A DNA stretch of 64,000 nucleotides, taken from positions 558,001 to 622,000 of the forward strand of contig NZ_JANZKZ010000002.1 of the NCBI RefSeq assembly GCF_025770725.1, given 5' to 3'. This document shows positions 1 through 9,025 of the stretch, one piece after another (the first letter of the stretch is position 1; every line of letters starts with the position of its first letter). The position numbers and the translations under genes were made by a program. The DNA comes from Sulfurospirillum oryzae. Its GTDB lineage: Bacteria > Campylobacterota > Campylobacteria > Campylobacterales > Sulfurospirillaceae. The notes beneath the pieces were generated by a model. It was given only the letters and a program-made list of their open reading frames with translations, ran no database searches and had not been told where the DNA came from.

Positions 1-1332
1 TCCAAGGCAAAAGCTACTAAACATCTTTTCTAAAATCTCATCGCGTTCAAAGGCAGTGGTAATGGAAGAGATACTTGTAATAGCTTCATTGATGTGAAAG
101 GCAAAGAGTTCTAACTCACCCTCACCTAACCTCGCATAAGAGCTTTGAACATTCTCATACGCTTTTTTCACCGCTTCAATCTGCCTTGTAGAAGTCAGCA
201 TAATGCTATCTTCAACAGCAGTTTGATCTAAAATCCTTTGCAGTTTTTGCGTTAGTTCATAGCTATCATTTTGGCATGAAAGTGCGATAAAATCTGTCCC
301 TAAATGCTTTGTATCAAACTGATTGGGTAAGTCAATCTTATTGAGCACCATTAAGATTTGTTTAGAATCTGCATAATTTTGAAGTAATGCCAACATCTCT
401 TCATCTTCGTGGTCACACTCTTTGCTATTGTCAAACAGTGCAATGACGATTTCAGACTCTTCAATGGCAGCAATTGAACGCTCAATGCCAATTTTTTCAA
501 TCACATCATGTGCTTGCCTAATGCCTGCCGTATCGACAATACGCGCTAAATGCGTACCGATACGAAGCTCTTCTTCAATCGTATCACGCGTTGTTCCTGC
601 AATGTCGCTAATGATAGCTCGATCATAACTTAAAAGCGTATTGAGAAGTGAGCTTTTACCCACATTTGGCTTACCCACAATCGCTATTTTAAACCCCTGC
701 ATAAGCCCTTGTCGTCTTTGGCTACTTTCATACGTTTTGAAAAGCTCTTGTGCAAGAAGGTCAAGCTTGTTTTTGATCTTTTCGATCATATCAAGCGGTA
801 AGTCTTCCTCAGCATAATCAATATTTACTTCAACAAACGCCAAAATTTCGATCAATTGTTCTCTTACATGTAAAACAAAATTACGTAGTTCACCTTTGAG
901 CTGGCGTGTGAGCATTTTTGCGGCATCAGCACTTTTTGTTTCAATGAGGGCAGCAATGGCTTCAGCTTCACTCAGATCAATACGACCATTCAAAAAAGCT
1001 CGCTTGGAAAACTCACCTGGATTGGCGAGCCTTGCACCATGATGAATGAGTGTTTCTAAAACAAGTCCTGCAACAACACTACCACCATGACATTGAAACT
1101 CCACAACATCTTCTGCCGTGAAGCTGTATGGTGCTTTAAAGTAGATAACAAGGGCTTGGTCGATTGCTTCATTTAAGTGATCATGTAAAAAACAGAGTGT
1201 TGCAACACGAGGAGTAAACGTCTCTTTGTGAGAGAGTTTATGAGCCAATGCAAGGGCGTTAGGTCCACTGACACGAATAATCGCGATGGAGCCAACGCCC
1301 GCACTGGTGGCTATTGCAGCAATAGTATCTAT
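1..1332 (-). CDS. mnmE: MnmE, tRNA uridine-34 modification GTPase (last residue and stop lie outside the window)
   Basis: Potassium-activated GTPase that works with MnmG to place the carboxymethylaminomethyl group on wobble U34 of certain tRNAs. The minus-strand frame reads DTIAAIATSAGVGSIAIIRV at the N-terminus (folate-binding domain), then a G domain with GKPNVGKSSLL and DTAGIR, and a tail reaching FCLG at the window edge, one residue short of the usual C-x-G-K end. The frame has no ATG, GTG or TTG before about codon 28; the preceding in-frame stop is three codons above the first family residue. ATA at 1332-1330, with AGGA seven bases upstream and overlapping the jag stop as ATAG, is the best start. 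A sequencing error (ATG read as ATA) is the alternative. Identity is secure; the start is inferred. Confidence 0.93.
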   Translation of the reverse strand, partial: MDTIAAIATSAGVGSIAIIRVSGPNALALAHKLSHKETFTPRVATLCFLHDHLNEAIDQALVIYFKAPYSFTAEDVVEFQCHGGSVVAGLVLETLIHHGARLANPGEFSKRAFLNGRIDLSEAEAIAALIETKSADAAKMLTRQLKGELRNFVLHVREQLIEILAFVEVNIDYAEEDLPLDMIEKIKNKLDLLAQELFKTYESSQRRQGLMQGFKIAIVGKPNVGKSSLLNTLLSYDRAIISDIAGTTRDTIEEELRIGTHLARIVDTAGIRQAHDVIEKIGIERSIAAIEESEIVIALFDNSKECDHEDEEMLALLQNYADSKQILMVLNKIDLPNQFDTKHLGTDFIALSCQNDSYELTQKLQRILDQTAVEDSIMLTSTRQIEAVKKAYENVQSSYARLGEGELELFAFHINEAITSISSITTAFERDEILEKMFSSFCLG

Positions 1333-2309
1333 GCGTTTTTCCTATTGAAATCATTGACAACGATAAATTTACCGCCATCTTTTCCTGATTTAATACCTAC
1401 ATATTTTTCAGGAAATTGTGCGCGAAGTGCTTCAAGAGCAATTTTAATCAACACGCCATCTAAAATTTTCGTTTGACCTTTTCCGCTGTTGCGAATACGT
1501 TCAATCACAGGACAAAGATATTTTTCAATCATCTCTTCTTGATTTTTCAAAAATTCGGCAATTTCAAGACGAATATTAAGACCATATTTTAAATTAATCC
1601 AGTTGTAAAGTAGATAAGAGAGTGCTTTATAACGATACCCCTCTTTTCCAATCAACAATGCTGCGTCTTCACCGCTAAATTCGATTAAAATCGTGTCATC
1701 ATTGTATTTAGAAACCGTTGGGCTTTCAAGCGAAAAACAGCTGTATTTAAAGAGGTTTTTAATTTGTACACGCACTTCATCAATGACATCGTTTAATTCA
1801 CGTTTCTCATGATGAAAATTTTGATCAATTGAAGTTGAAGCAACGCTATGTCTTACTTCTCTCATTGGAGCAGCTTTTGGCGTCTCTGGCTTGAGAGGCT
1901 CAACACGTGGAGCCGCCATTGGAGTAGAAGTCTCTTTTGGAGGGTTGAGTGTTTCAGCACGTTTATTGGCATCTGTTAATTCACTCTTTGGAAATTCTCT
2001 ATTTTTGCCTTTATTGCGTCTATTTTTATTACGTCTGTTACGATCTCTTCGCTCATCATTCATCGGAGCATCAGCATCATTGTTCTCTTCTTTACGAGGC
2101 GCTGAAAACTCTTTTCGCTCACGCTCTTCTCTAAAAGGTTTAGAGCCTTTACGCTGCACTTCAATAATGGCACTTTTTTTAAAGAGCCCAAGAAATCCAC
2201 TTGAGCCATTTTGAACAATGTTAATATCTAAATCTACGACCGAACAAGACAACTCACTCGCGGCTTTGGAGTAAGCTTCTTGGAGTGTTGCTGCTTCTAC
2301 TTTGATCAT
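1329..2309 (-). CDS. jag: Jag/KhpB-like RNA-binding protein
   Basis: Jag-family protein, usually encoded next to yidC and thought to bind RNA and affect cell envelope or division. Residues 1-52 form the Jag-N domain; about 53-180 is a low-complexity linker rich in Arg, Lys, Glu and Asn; a KH-type domain follows with the GKEG loop at 221-224; the C-terminal 75 residues look like the R3H part. At 326 residues it is longer than many homologues because of the linker. Its ATG overlaps the yidC stop as ATGA, and its own stop overlaps the presumed mnmE start, so the three genes are translationally coupled. The exact function in this group is not established. Confidence 0.9.
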   Translation of the reverse strand: MIKVEAATLQEAYSKAASELSCSVVDLDINIVQNGSSGFLGLFKKSAIIEVQRKGSKPFREERERKEFSAPRKEENNDADAPMNDERRDRNRRNKNRRNKGKNREFPKSELTDANKRAETLNPPKETSTPMAAPRVEPLKPETPKAAPMREVRHSVASTSIDQNFHHEKRELNDVIDEVRVQIKNLFKYSCFSLESPTVSKYNDDTILIEFSGEDAALLIGKEGYRYKALSYLLYNWINLKYGLNIRLEIAEFLKNQEEMIEKYLCPVIERIRNSGKGQTKILDGVLIKIALEALRAQFPEKYVGIKSGKDGGKFIVVNDFNRKNA

Positions 2310-3895
2310 TTCTCGACCTTTTGCTCTTCATGTTTTTTTGCGAAAAGTTTATTGACGTAAAACTGTTGTACGATAGATGCCAAATTGTTTGTAAACCAGT
2401 AGAGTGTTAAACCTGCTGGGAACGTCACAAAGAAGAAAGTAAAGATAAGTGGCAAAAACTTCATAATCTTCTCTTGCATTGGATCTGTAAAGGTTGTTGG
2501 TGTAATGCGTTGGTGTAAGAACATGGTAATACCCATAAGCACGGGGAGAATAAAATAAGGATCTTTAATCGCGAGATCTTGTACCCAAAAAATCCATGCT
2601 GCACCTTTAAGCTCAATTGCATTTTGAAGAACACGGTATACTGCGAAGAATACTGGAATTTGCAATATAATAGGCAAACATCCACCCATTGGGTTAGCGC
2701 CATTCTTCTTATACAGTTCCATCATGTGAGTATTGAGTTTTTGTTTGTCATCAGCATATTTTTTCTGTAATTCTTTGACTTTTGGAGCAAGCTCTTTAAG
2801 CTTGTTCATTGAAACCATACCTTTATAGGTCAAAGGATAAAGTACTAAACGAACGGTAATGGTCATTGCAACAATTGCCCAACCCCAGTTACCAAAGATA
2901 CCATGAAGGAATGAAAGAAGCGTAAAGAGTGGTTTAGCAATAAAAGTAAAAAAGCCATATTCAATCACATCGGTAAGTTCAGGATTAATCGCTCCCAATT
3001 TTACATGCTCTTTAGGTCCAATGAAACCACTAAGTTTCATGTCTTCATTACCCTTAACAAAGAGAATCGGGTCTTTATCTTTGCCTACAGAAACAATCGT
3101 TTCTAATCCCTTATCTAAGTCATAGAAAAATGTTGTGTAATATTTATCAGCACCTGCAACAATGCGTGCATTTGAAAAATGATCATCCGCTTTCGCATCG
3201 CCATCAGCAATTGTTTTTACGGTGCCATCTGCCTTTTTAATTAACGCACCATGGAATGTGTAACTATCAACCGCTATACTTGGGCGAAAACCTGGAGAGA
3301 GAAAATACTCTTTAGGTGTTGAGAGCTGTACATGTAAGTCATATTTACCTGATGGGAAGAACGTAATTGTTTTTGTAATGACAAGGTTGCTAAGGGTTTG
3401 CGTTAAAACAACACTGCTTCCATTTTCAGCTACATCAACAGTGCTTTTATCGGCACTGTAAGACATCACAAAAGCATCAGCATTAACGGCTTTATCGCTA
3501 AAGCGAATTTCAAGAGGTAAAAGACTTTGAGAAGCATCAATCAGCTGAAAACGCCCACCTTGATCGTCTTTGTATTTTCCTTCTTCAAGATAAAACTTTG
3601 CAATTCTTCCTAATCTATCAATTTGCACTTCATAGCCTGTGGCTTTGATCGTTGCAATAATCTCACCCTCTTTGCCTGTTGCCATTGGTGGCTGTGCTAC
3701 TACATCTCCACTGGCTACGCTTGACTTAACTTCTGGCGCACGTGTTGCAGTCGTTGTGGTTGCATTTTGTTCAAGTGTGGTTTCGGTTAATGGAGGATTT
3801 TTGGGGATAAAAAAATGATCATACAGAGCAAAAAATAGAAATGATAAAACAGTGGCAAGAATGATGCGCACCTGAGGAGTAAGTTTATCTGTCAC
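2306..3895 (-). CDS. yidC: YidC membrane protein insertase
   Basis: Inner-membrane insertase that works alone or with SecYEG to insert and fold membrane proteins. The 529-residue product has an N-terminal anchor (about residues 9-28), a large periplasmic domain, and a C-terminal core starting near LFTLLSFLHGIFGNWGWAI with the usual set of transmembrane helices. A short basic tail ends in EKVEK. The start is GTG at 3895 with AAAGG seven bases upstream. The length and the long periplasmic domain match the Gram-negative form. It lies 10 bases after yidD and overlaps jag by four bases. Confidence 0.96.
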   Translation of the reverse strand: MTDKLTPQVRIILATVLSFLFFALYDHFFIPKNPPLTETTLEQNATTTTATRAPEVKSSVASGDVVAQPPMATGKEGEIIATIKATGYEVQIDRLGRIAKFYLEEGKYKDDQGGRFQLIDASQSLLPLEIRFSDKAVNADAFVMSYSADKSTVDVAENGSSVVLTQTLSNLVITKTITFFPSGKYDLHVQLSTPKEYFLSPGFRPSIAVDSYTFHGALIKKADGTVKTIADGDAKADDHFSNARIVAGADKYYTTFFYDLDKGLETIVSVGKDKDPILFVKGNEDMKLSGFIGPKEHVKLGAINPELTDVIEYGFFTFIAKPLFTLLSFLHGIFGNWGWAIVAMTITVRLVLYPLTYKGMVSMNKLKELAPKVKELQKKYADDKQKLNTHMMELYKKNGANPMGGCLPIILQIPVFFAVYRVLQNAIELKGAAWIFWVQDLAIKDPYFILPVLMGITMFLHQRITPTTFTDPMQEKIMKFLPLIFTFFFVTFPAGLTLYWFTNNLASIVQQFYVNKLFAKKHEEQKVEK

Positions 3896-3905
3896 AAGAT
3901 TACCT

Positions 3906-4247
3906 TTATTTCAATGTTTTAAAAGATTTTACCACGTAAAAACTTTGCTTATCTTTTGGTACAAACCAAAAAGTTATCGGATGAATAGGTGGATGTTGTT
4001 TGAGAGAAAGAGGAAGAGAAGATGCAAAGCTTCTTTGAATCACGGGGTAATCAATTCCCCCAACAAAAAGCTGATTGCATTTCAAAATGCGTATAAAACT
4101 ATAAAAGATAGCTTTTAAAAAACTATTGTGTAAAAGTTGCTCTTTGGCATATTGCGAACACGTCGGATAATACCTACAACTTCCATAGCCAATCAGTGTA
4201 AAAAACTTCTGATAAAGCTTTATCAACAACAGTGCTAAAGTTTTCAT
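3906..4247 (-). CDS. yidD: YidD, membrane protein insertion efficiency factor
   Basis: Small protein thought to help YidC-dependent insertion, known by the conserved CRYYPTCSQYAKE block (residues about 24-36) after an N-terminal amphipathic helix. The family core is about 70-80 residues. Here a C-terminal extension brings the length to 113, and its last 35 residues show no motif I recognise. The ATG overlaps the rnpA stop as ATGA, and yidC follows 10 bases on, so it belongs to the rpmH-rnpA-yidD-yidC-jag-mnmE transcription unit. Confidence 0.93.
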   Translation of the reverse strand: MKTLALLLIKLYQKFFTLIGYGSCRYYPTCSQYAKEQLLHNSFLKAIFYSFIRILKCNQLFVGGIDYPVIQRSFASSLPLSLKQHPPIHPITFWFVPKDKQSFYVVKSFKTLK

Positions 4248-4582
4248 TCTTTAACACAGTTTAATTTTTTCATAGACCATATAATCCCTTTTTTAAGAGC
4301 TTCATACGATATGTGATTTATCTTCTCTTTTGCTACAAAAACATACACGCCATCATGTAAAGTGTGTTGAATTTCTAAAAAAATAGCCCTAAGTCGCCTT
4401 TTGGCTAGATTTCGCTTGATAGCATTACCGACTTTTTTACTTGCCGTAAAGCCAACTCTTTTTGCTGTATCGTTATTGTAAAAGACTAAGGCACCTTCAT
4501 AGTGCCATTTTTTAGCATGGTTATAAACGTATGAATACTCTCTCGTTGCCTTGAGAGTATCATAATCTTTTAAACGGCCAAT
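4244..4582 (-). CDS. rnpA: RnpA, protein component of ribonuclease P (probable ATT start)
   Basis: Protein subunit of RNase P, which matures the 5' ends of tRNAs. The frame gives 112 residues with the family signature [14 protein letters not shown] (residues 52-65) and [10 protein letters not shown] before it. It contains no ATG, GTG or TTG between the upstream in-frame TAG (nine bases above the proposed start) and the signature. The best start is ATT at 4582-4580, giving [10 protein letters not shown] and overlapping the rpmH 3' end by 13 bases. AUU is a known though rare bacterial start codon (infC, pcnB). The stop TGA overlaps the yidD ATG. Coding identity is firm; the start is inferred. 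Confidence 0.9.
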   Translation of the reverse strand: MGRLKDYDTLKATREYSYVYNHAKKWHYEGALVFYNNDTAKRVGFTASKKVGNAIKRNLAKRRLRAIFLEIQHTLHDGVYVFVAKEKINHISYEALKKGIIWSMKKLNCVKE

Positions 4583-4704
4583 CTTCTTCTACCTTTAGCA
4601 CGACGTGCTGCAATGACTTTACGTCCACCTTTAGTTTTCATTCTAAGTCTGAAGCCATGAGTGCGTTTTTTAGGTGTACTATGTGGCTGATACGTTCTTT
4701 TCAT
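4570..4704 (-). CDS. rpmH: Ribosomal protein bL34
   Basis: 44-residue large-subunit ribosomal protein starting MKRTYQPH and ending GRRRLAV, with the typical [15 protein letters not shown] core and very high Arg/Lys content. The ATG at 4704-4702 has AAAGGAA eight bases upstream. It is the first gene of the cluster. The roughly 100 bases upstream contain a TTACATGTAA palindrome at 4794-4803 and AT-rich stretches with TAAAAT-like -10 candidates, but no convincing -35. Its 3' end overlaps rnpA, as is common for this gene pair. Confidence 0.97.
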   Translation of the reverse strand: MKRTYQPHSTPKKRTHGFRLRMKTKGGRKVIAARRAKGRRRLAV

Positions 4705-4807
4705 CAAAAGTTCCTTTAACCAAAAATAATTTTAAGGTATGGATTTTACCTTAGCTTTACTTAAAATTGCATAAGCTTCGATTAAGCCCTGCTTTACATG
4801 TAAGCCC

Positions 4808-6382
4808 TTAGCGAAGCTCCATGACCATTTTTTTCAAAACTTCTTTATCAATTTTCGCTTCACTTGGACTGGTCTGTGGAAGCTTCTCTTTATAGACAAT
4901 AATAGACGGGATCATGTGATTTGGCAAATGTTTCTTCAACTCAAAAACAATCTCATTTTTGGGAATTTCTCTGATTGCGCTGTAAACCATGACAATCTCT
5001 TCTTCTGTTTTTTCATTTTCAATCGAAAAAACAGCACATTGACTGATTTGCGCTAGCTTATCGTGAACAACGCTTTCGATCTCATAAGGGCTGATTCTAA
5101 AACCACTCACTTTGATCATATCATCTTTCCTTGAAACAAAGTAAAGGTAGCCCTCCTCGTCTCTGTAAACAAAATCACCACTAGCAACAACGATTTCATC
5201 GGTTAGATCACCCTCTAAATTAACCACTTTATCTAAAATGGAAATGCTTTTATAACGTTTTTGGGTATCTTCTTTCGATTTCCAATAACCTTTGTAAATG
5301 TAGCCTCCACGGTGAATCAACTCTCCGATTTCACGAGGCTGACACTCAAACCCTTGTTCATTAATAACATGAATTTCAACACCAGGGATTGGCTTGCCAA
5401 TCGAGTTGGGACGAATTTTAAGTTGTGCAGGATCAAGATAGGTTGAACGAAATGCTTCTGTAAGCCCATGCATAGAGTAAAACTTAGCACTTGGGTAACG
5501 CTCTTCAATGTCCGCAATCATTTTAGATGTAATTTTTCCACCTGAAGAGGTCACGATACGCACATTGGCTAAAAGTTTTGCATTGGGAATGCGTTTTGGA
5601 TCGCTTTCAAACATTTGTGTAATGTGTGGAGGCATAAGTGGAAGAACGGTGACACCATCGTTGATGAGATGGTTGAAAAAATCTGCTGGAAGCACTAAAG
5701 AGTGAAGCGCTATGGTCGCGTGATTGTAAATGGAACAGAAGAGTTGGTTAAGACCATAATCTAAGATAAAAGGAAGCGTCCCAGAGATAACATCACTTTC
5801 TTTCAGTTCAAGGTAGTTTGAAGCGACTCTGGCACTATCGATGAGATTGCGGTGCGTAATGACGATGCCCCTTGGAAACCCAGTAAGACCAAAACTATAG
5901 GTAATTGCTGCATTTTTATAGTCGCCAATGTTACATGTAAAGGCATCACTACAACATTTATAAATCTCTTCAAACGAGACAATATCGCGTTCACTGGCTT
6001 CATAGGTGATAATTTTACCGCTAAATTTGATCTCATCAATGCTTTTGATCTTTGATTTATCGGTCATAATACACGCCATACCACAATCGTTAATGATGTG
6101 TTCCACTTGCTCAGGCTTTAAAAGTCTTGAGATCGGTACGAAAATATGTTCCGTTGAGAGAAGTGCCAAAATTGCAATAATCTGCTCACTGCTTTTATGC
6201 GAATAAATACCAATACGTGACCCACTTGGAAGTGCAAGTTCACTCAGATATCGTGCTATTTGATTGACTTTACGAAAAACTTCAGCATAGGTTAGTTTTT
6301 TAGCACCATCAACAATCGCTATTTTATTGGGACACGTTACTGCGGCTTTTTCAATGAGCGCACGAATACAGTTTATAGACAT
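4808..6382 (-). CDS. Stand-alone AMP-forming adenylating enzyme linked to glutamate mutase
   Basis: ANL-superfamily enzyme (524 residues) that would activate a carboxylate as acyl-AMP. Visible motifs: phosphate loop YSFGLTGFPRG (162-172), LDYGLNQL (207-214), A5-like YSMHGLTEA (302-310), SGD (401-403), hinge and A8 region SRKDDMIKVSGFRI (417-430), and a C-terminal lysine region SEAKIDK (507-513). A strong AAGGAG precedes the ATG. It lies 88 bases after glmL, behind a structured spacer. Glutamate mutase makes L-threo-3-methylaspartate, and in actinomycete macrolactam pathways such an enzyme (VinN type) loads that amino acid onto a carrier protein. This suggests 3-methylaspartate or a similar amino acid as substrate, but no carrier protein is visible here. 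An acyl-CoA or D-alanine-type ligase remains possible. Confidence 0.75.
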   Translation of the reverse strand: MSINCIRALIEKAAVTCPNKIAIVDGAKKLTYAEVFRKVNQIARYLSELALPSGSRIGIYSHKSSEQIIAILALLSTEHIFVPISRLLKPEQVEHIINDCGMACIMTDKSKIKSIDEIKFSGKIITYEASERDIVSFEEIYKCCSDAFTCNIGDYKNAAITYSFGLTGFPRGIVITHRNLIDSARVASNYLELKESDVISGTLPFILDYGLNQLFCSIYNHATIALHSLVLPADFFNHLINDGVTVLPLMPPHITQMFESDPKRIPNAKLLANVRIVTSSGGKITSKMIADIEERYPSAKFYSMHGLTEAFRSTYLDPAQLKIRPNSIGKPIPGVEIHVINEQGFECQPREIGELIHRGGYIYKGYWKSKEDTQKRYKSISILDKVVNLEGDLTDEIVVASGDFVYRDEEGYLYFVSRKDDMIKVSGFRISPYEIESVVHDKLAQISQCAVFSIENEKTEEEIVMVYSAIREIPKNEIVFELKKHLPNHMIPSIIVYKEKLPQTSPSEAKIDKEVLKKMVMELR

Positions 6383-6412
6383 TTTGGCTCCTTTGTATCT
6401 TATTTTTTATAC

Positions 6413-6479
6413 GAGGTAAAAGCAAAGCTCTTACCTCTACGTTTGCCACTGAGGCACTAAAGCTTGCCTCTTAAGAGGC
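6413..6479 (-). other. Structured spacer with hairpins between glmL and the adenylating enzyme gene
   Basis: Two hairpins lie between the genes. GAGGTAA (6413-6419) pairs with TTACCTC (6431-6437), enclosing an inner AGC/GCT step. GAGGCA (6451-6456) pairs with TGCCTC (6465-6470); alternatively GCCTC-TTAA-GAGGC (6466-6479) forms a stem that includes the glmL stop codon. They could be partial terminators or processing sites that set the ratio of mutase to ligase. Neither has a clear U-tract on the minus strand. Confidence 0.45.
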
Positions 6480-7664
6480 AGAATTTTCTTTATTTTCCAT
6501 TCCTAACGTCCAGATTGCGTAGTCATAATCCATGACAATATTAGGAGTAGCATGTAGATTCATCACTTTTTTATAGAAGAATTGCATAATCATCTCAACC
6601 TCTTCGTAAGAAAGCACTTTGGTAATACCGCCTGTTAAGACGATTGTATTGAGCAAATCCAGATGCAGTGTCACATACAAAGGATTGAGTCTTGAGACTT
6701 TGTAAAGCACTAAAAAGATGGAAAGTTGCATCAAAATGCGTAACGCTTTTTCGCTCTCTTCTTCTAAAATATTCTCTGTCACATTCAGATACGACAACAA
6801 CTCATAGACAAACTCATTGTTTTTAGCCGCAAAAATAAGCGTTTCGCGAGACTTAAAGACACCCAGCTTTTTAAAGACCAAGCGATCATATCCGCTTTCA
6901 CTCACAATGTTATCGCGAACCAAGTCACGACTGTAATGAATATCCGTCGTAGCCCCACCGATGTCCACGACAATGAATGGATTGACCACTTCAAAGTTCG
7001 CATCAATAAGCGGTAAAGAACGGTTAACAATGTACGGAGTTGAGTAGATTTGATTCGCCGTGATTTCGTAAAGATGCTTGATGTCCTCTTTACCCACGAT
7101 GTCCGCTTGATAGAGGTTGGTAAGGTACTCTTTAAGCTCGCCACCGTTTACATGTAACTTCTCAGTGATGATATTTCCAAGCACTTTAAGTTCTGGAATT
7201 TGCACACTTAAAAAGGAGGCGTCTTGTTTGGTTCCCACATAAACGATATTGCTGTACTGAACGTTTTTGAGGTAATCAAACAGTTTTTCATCAAACACTT
7301 TGCCAATGCCATCAATTCCACCTACGATAATAACCACATCGACCAGTTCGCTAGGCGCTCTGCTCTCCTCTATCTTACTGTACAAAATGGTATCAATAAT
7401 GTTAATGCCCGAATTAAATGCTATGTTCTTAGCAAATTTCAGACTAAAGGAGTTGGTAAGCCCGATGATCAGTGTACTTAAACCACCATTGGCAGAAGAG
7501 CAGATAAAAATATCTTCTTTCTTATAGTTTGCAAAAATATTGCCGCACTTGGTAATCAAATCATCGTAAATATCTTTCTTAAAATCCCTAAAATACTGAC
7601 TGATACCGCTTGTTTGGCATACTTTAAAGTAGGTACTTCCTACATCAATGAGAAGTTTACTCAT
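6471..7664 (-). CDS. glmL: GlmL/MutL-type glutamate mutase accessory (reactivase-like) protein
   Basis: ASKHA-fold ATPase found with glutamate mutase, thought to repair or reload the B12 enzyme. The N-terminus LLIDVGSTYFKV (4-15) is the phosphate-1 type motif and VVDIGGATTDIH (about 233-244) the phosphate-2 motif. Adenosine-motif candidates lie near VLTGGITKV in the C-terminal part. At 397 residues it is somewhat shorter than clostridial homologues, which are about 460 from memory. The ATG overlaps the glmE stop as ATGA. Confidence 0.85.
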   Translation of the reverse strand: MSKLLIDVGSTYFKVCQTSGISQYFRDFKKDIYDDLITKCGNIFANYKKEDIFICSSANGGLSTLIIGLTNSFSLKFAKNIAFNSGINIIDTILYSKIEESRAPSELVDVVIIVGGIDGIGKVFDEKLFDYLKNVQYSNIVYVGTKQDASFLSVQIPELKVLGNIITEKLHVNGGELKEYLTNLYQADIVGKEDIKHLYEITANQIYSTPYIVNRSLPLIDANFEVVNPFIVVDIGGATTDIHYSRDLVRDNIVSESGYDRLVFKKLGVFKSRETLIFAAKNNEFVYELLSYLNVTENILEEESEKALRILMQLSIFLVLYKVSRLNPLYVTLHLDLLNTIVLTGGITKVLSYEEVEMIMQFFYKKVMNLHATPNIVMDYDYAIWTLGMENKENSAS

Positions 7665-9025
7665 AGCATCGCCCCTATGTCGTGAATAATTTTATTGATC
7701 ACCTCTGTTTTGCTCTCAGGTAAATTGACCTTTGATTTTTCATACGCAAAACAGCGATCTGGTAGTGGTAGTTTTCCTTTTTCAATGATGCGGATATTGC
7801 CAGATTCATCGCGAATGGTGATGACTTCATTGTTGTTGATAATATGCGGCGAAAAAGGTACATCAATAAGACCACTTTTGATGGTATTAAACACTTTACG
7901 CCATAAGGTATCGGCAGGGTCATTAAAGACTGCGTCCATAATGGCACGAACTTCAAGCTCCAAGTTCTCCTCTTCCTCAGCGTCATGCACCTGTGGAAGA
8001 CCTTTGAGAGTGCGAAGCGTGTACTTGGTATTGGCAACCGATTGGGCGTTGCACTGCATGGTGGGGATACCAAAGGCTTCATCACGGGTTTTGATGATGA
8101 TTTTATCGGCTCGCACCATTGCCGCAATGACGGTATTGGTGTTAATCAGTGAATCAGAAAGATTTTTATCTCTTGGAAATGCGCCCATCCATTGGTGATA
8201 CACAAGGTTGATGATAGCGTCCTCTCCACCAAACATATCAGCATACTCACGGGCTAGTTTTTTAAGCACATTGGAAGTCACAATATCTTGCATCATGGAG
8301 CCATTTTGTGAAAAACTGACCGAAAACGACTTCACGCCCTCTTCAATGGAAAGCAGCATCTCGATAAGCTGAATGACGATGACAATACACGGAGGAACGA
8401 GTGTCGCGGTCAGTGGTCCAAAAGACTCACGGTTGATCGGTTCATTGAGCGTTGAGTACTTCGCACAGACTTTATCGACGTATTTCCAGTATAAAAAGGC
8501 TTTATCGAGTGGAAAGTTTTTTGAGTAGGGAAGCATGTACGTAATCGGTCCACCTTCGATCTCAAAGATGCCCGAAGCGAGTGCTGTTTCAACCAAAAGC
8601 CTTGCATCAGGAGTTCCGTGACGAAGACTGACAGGTTTATTAAAATGTGTCATCATTTTACGCGTGGTGCGATAGCCGTGATTGACCAGCGGGTAACCGT
8701 TAAGCATGTCCATCTCGTTCTCTTCGGAGAGAGTGAGCATCTTTTTTGCCATGGCATAGTCATTGAGTCTTGTGTTACTATCGATGGTGAGAGGCAGAAC
8801 ATCGATGTCTGCTTTCATAAACTCTTCGTAGAGTTCGAACATCTTTTTATAGGTAGGAAAACCGCCGCGAGGTTGAACAAGAAGACGATCTCGCTTTTTA
8901 AAATGATGGGAGATAAACATCTCTTTATTGGCATTGCGAATAAAATCTTCAATCTCATCAAAATCAAAACTATCAGCATATTCATTTCGGGTGATGACAT
9001 CACGCTCTTTTTGGAGTAAACTCAT
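7661..9025 (-). CDS. glmE: Glutamate mutase (methylaspartate mutase) epsilon subunit
   Basis: Large catalytic TIM-barrel subunit of adenosylcobalamin-dependent glutamate mutase, which interconverts L-glutamate and L-threo-3-methylaspartate. The 454-residue product carries family stretches such as LLVQPRGGFPTYKKM, PVSLRHGTPDARLLVETA and IEGGPITYMLPYSKN, the last two in the substrate-binding part of the barrel. It is a little shorter than the clostridial subunit (about 480 from memory). It overlaps glmS upstream and glmL downstream by four bases each, so the three subunits are co-translated. No methylaspartate ammonia-lyase gene follows, so a role in glutamate fermentation through mesaconate is not supported by this window. 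Confidence 0.92.
   Translation of the reverse strand: MSLLQKERDVITRNEYADSFDFDEIEDFIRNANKEMFISHHFKKRDRLLVQPRGGFPTYKKMFELYEEFMKADIDVLPLTIDSNTRLNDYAMAKKMLTLSEENEMDMLNGYPLVNHGYRTTRKMMTHFNKPVSLRHGTPDARLLVETALASGIFEIEGGPITYMLPYSKNFPLDKAFLYWKYVDKVCAKYSTLNEPINRESFGPLTATLVPPCIVIVIQLIEMLLSIEEGVKSFSVSFSQNGSMMQDIVTSNVLKKLAREYADMFGGEDAIINLVYHQWMGAFPRDKNLSDSLINTNTVIAAMVRADKIIIKTRDEAFGIPTMQCNAQSVANTKYTLRTLKGLPQVHDAEEEENLELEVRAIMDAVFNDPADTLWRKVFNTIKSGLIDVPFSPHIINNNEVITIRDESGNIRIIEKGKLPLPDRCFAYEKSKVNLPESKTEVINKIIHDIGAML

Noticed and set aside
4565-4590. rnpA made by -1 frameshifting from rpmH
   Set aside because: The slippery-looking TTTAAAA would need the rpmH stop codon in the A site, and a fusion of bL34 to RnpA is unlikely. 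The ATT start is simpler.
7695-8198. Open frame of 167 codons opposite glmE
   Set aside because: Shadow of glmE on the other strand, with no recognisable domain or ribosome site.
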